This document shows, one piece after another, positions 36,909 through 37,523 of a stretch of DNA of 37,523 nucleotides (within the stretch, counting starts at the first letter, position 1; every line of letters begins with the position of its first letter). The notes under the pieces are model-generated. The model was not told the DNA's origin. It was given only the letters and a program-made list of their open reading frames with translations, and searched no databases. Made by a program: the position numbers and the translations under genes. The stretch is from assembly GCA_004213605.1 (NCBI GenBank), contig SGZC01000002.1:1-37523 (forward strand), in the 5' to 3' direction. The DNA comes from Flavobacteriales bacterium (GTDB lineage: Bacteria > Bacteroidota > Bacteroidia > Flavobacteriales > Flavobacteriaceae).

Positions 36909-37523
36909 ATGATAATTAGATTATTATCCCCGATCCTTTTTATTTTAATCTTATGTCTTAACACTTTAAAAATTAACGCACAGGCCGTTAAAGTTGGCGA
37001 TAGTCTAAAAAGCGTTCGCTCTCAGTCTTTAGAAAAACATAAAAAATTTACAGACACTGTTATGTTTCAAGATTTCAAAGGTGATATTAATTTCTCAATG
37101 CTAAGTATTTCAAAAAGCGATTCTTTAGGATATTCTTTAAAAGATCAAAAGAAAGTAAAAATTAGTGATAGTTTGTGGCTAAAAGAACTCTATGATTCTT
37201 CCAGATTCGAAGAAGTTTATGGAAGTATTGTTAATGAAGACATTAAACTCGCTGAATATGAAGAACTACCAACAGAGCTACTCAAAAAGCGCTTAGAACA
37301 CTTAAACGCTAAAACACCGTTTAATGTAACTTACAATCCTTCGTTAGAAAGACTCATCAAGCATTATTTAAAAACAAGAAGAGTGTCGATGTCTAAACTT
37401 ATGGCCTTGAGCGATTATTTTTTTCCGATGTTTGAAGAGGAGTTTGATAAATACGATTTACCTCTAGAAATTAAGTATTTAGCAGTTGTGGAGTCTGCGT
37501 TGAATCCTTTAGCAAAATCTAGA
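36909..37523 (+). CDS. Lytic transglycosylase (MltD-like), truncated at the window end
   Basis: Open frame from ATG 36909 to the last base: signal peptide MIIRLLSPILFILILCLNTLKINAQ and ...YDLPLEIKYLAVVESALNPLAKSR, the start of an SLT catalytic domain. Confidence 0.8.
   Translation, partial: MIIRLLSPILFILILCLNTLKINAQAVKVGDSLKSVRSQSLEKHKKFTDTVMFQDFKGDINFSMLSISKSDSLGYSLKDQKKVKISDSLWLKELYDSSRFEEVYGSIVNEDIKLAEYEELPTELLKKRLEHLNAKTPFNVTYNPSLERLIKHYLKTRRVSMSKLMALSDYFFPMFEEEFDKYDLPLEIKYLAVVESALNPLAKSR

Noticed and set aside
1-37523. Mobile element, prophage, CRISPR array, toxin-antitoxin or defence system
   Set aside because: No transposase, integrase, phage structural gene, direct-repeat array or recognisable defence gene seen; gene content is housekeeping throughout.

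Overview
The window reads as a conserved housekeeping segment of a Bacteroidota chromosome, most likely Flavobacteriia. The evidence is the AT-rich composition, TAnnTTTG-type -7 promoter boxes, and gene content and order. I support about 29 protein-coding genes, one of them truncated at the right edge, and two tRNAs. Products include Mce, RbfA, an FtsX/LolE-like permease, DusB, LepA, a ferredoxin/FNR-type redox group, a SulP transporter, an MBL hydrolase, an S8 and an M1 peptidase, RnpA, an S41 peptidase, a sterol desaturase-like protein, ElaA-like GNAT, RpiB, DUF2007, RNase R, a LysE-type exporter, FolB, GlnRS, an SPFH protein, GluRS, a DUF4175-like protein, YbeY, MnmG, a class I methyltransferase, DNA pol III delta'-like, Pgk and a MltD-like lytic transglycosylase. 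I see no mobile elements, CRISPR array, phage genes or defence cassette, and no convincing undescribed multi-gene system. The most notable signal is a pair of perfect parS-like palindromes (GTTCCACGTGGAAC and TGTTTCACGTGAAACA) on either side of mnmG. This suggests a ParB-bound centromere/origin-proximal region, although parA, parB and dnaA are not in the window. Secondary points are a SulP transporter with an extra C-terminal module, a GlnRS C-terminal extension, a YbeY lacking the canonical third histidine, very short or leaderless promoter-start spacings, an AT-rich segment around 16.5-20.6 kb with a ~510 bp non-coding gap, and several compact convergent gene ends.
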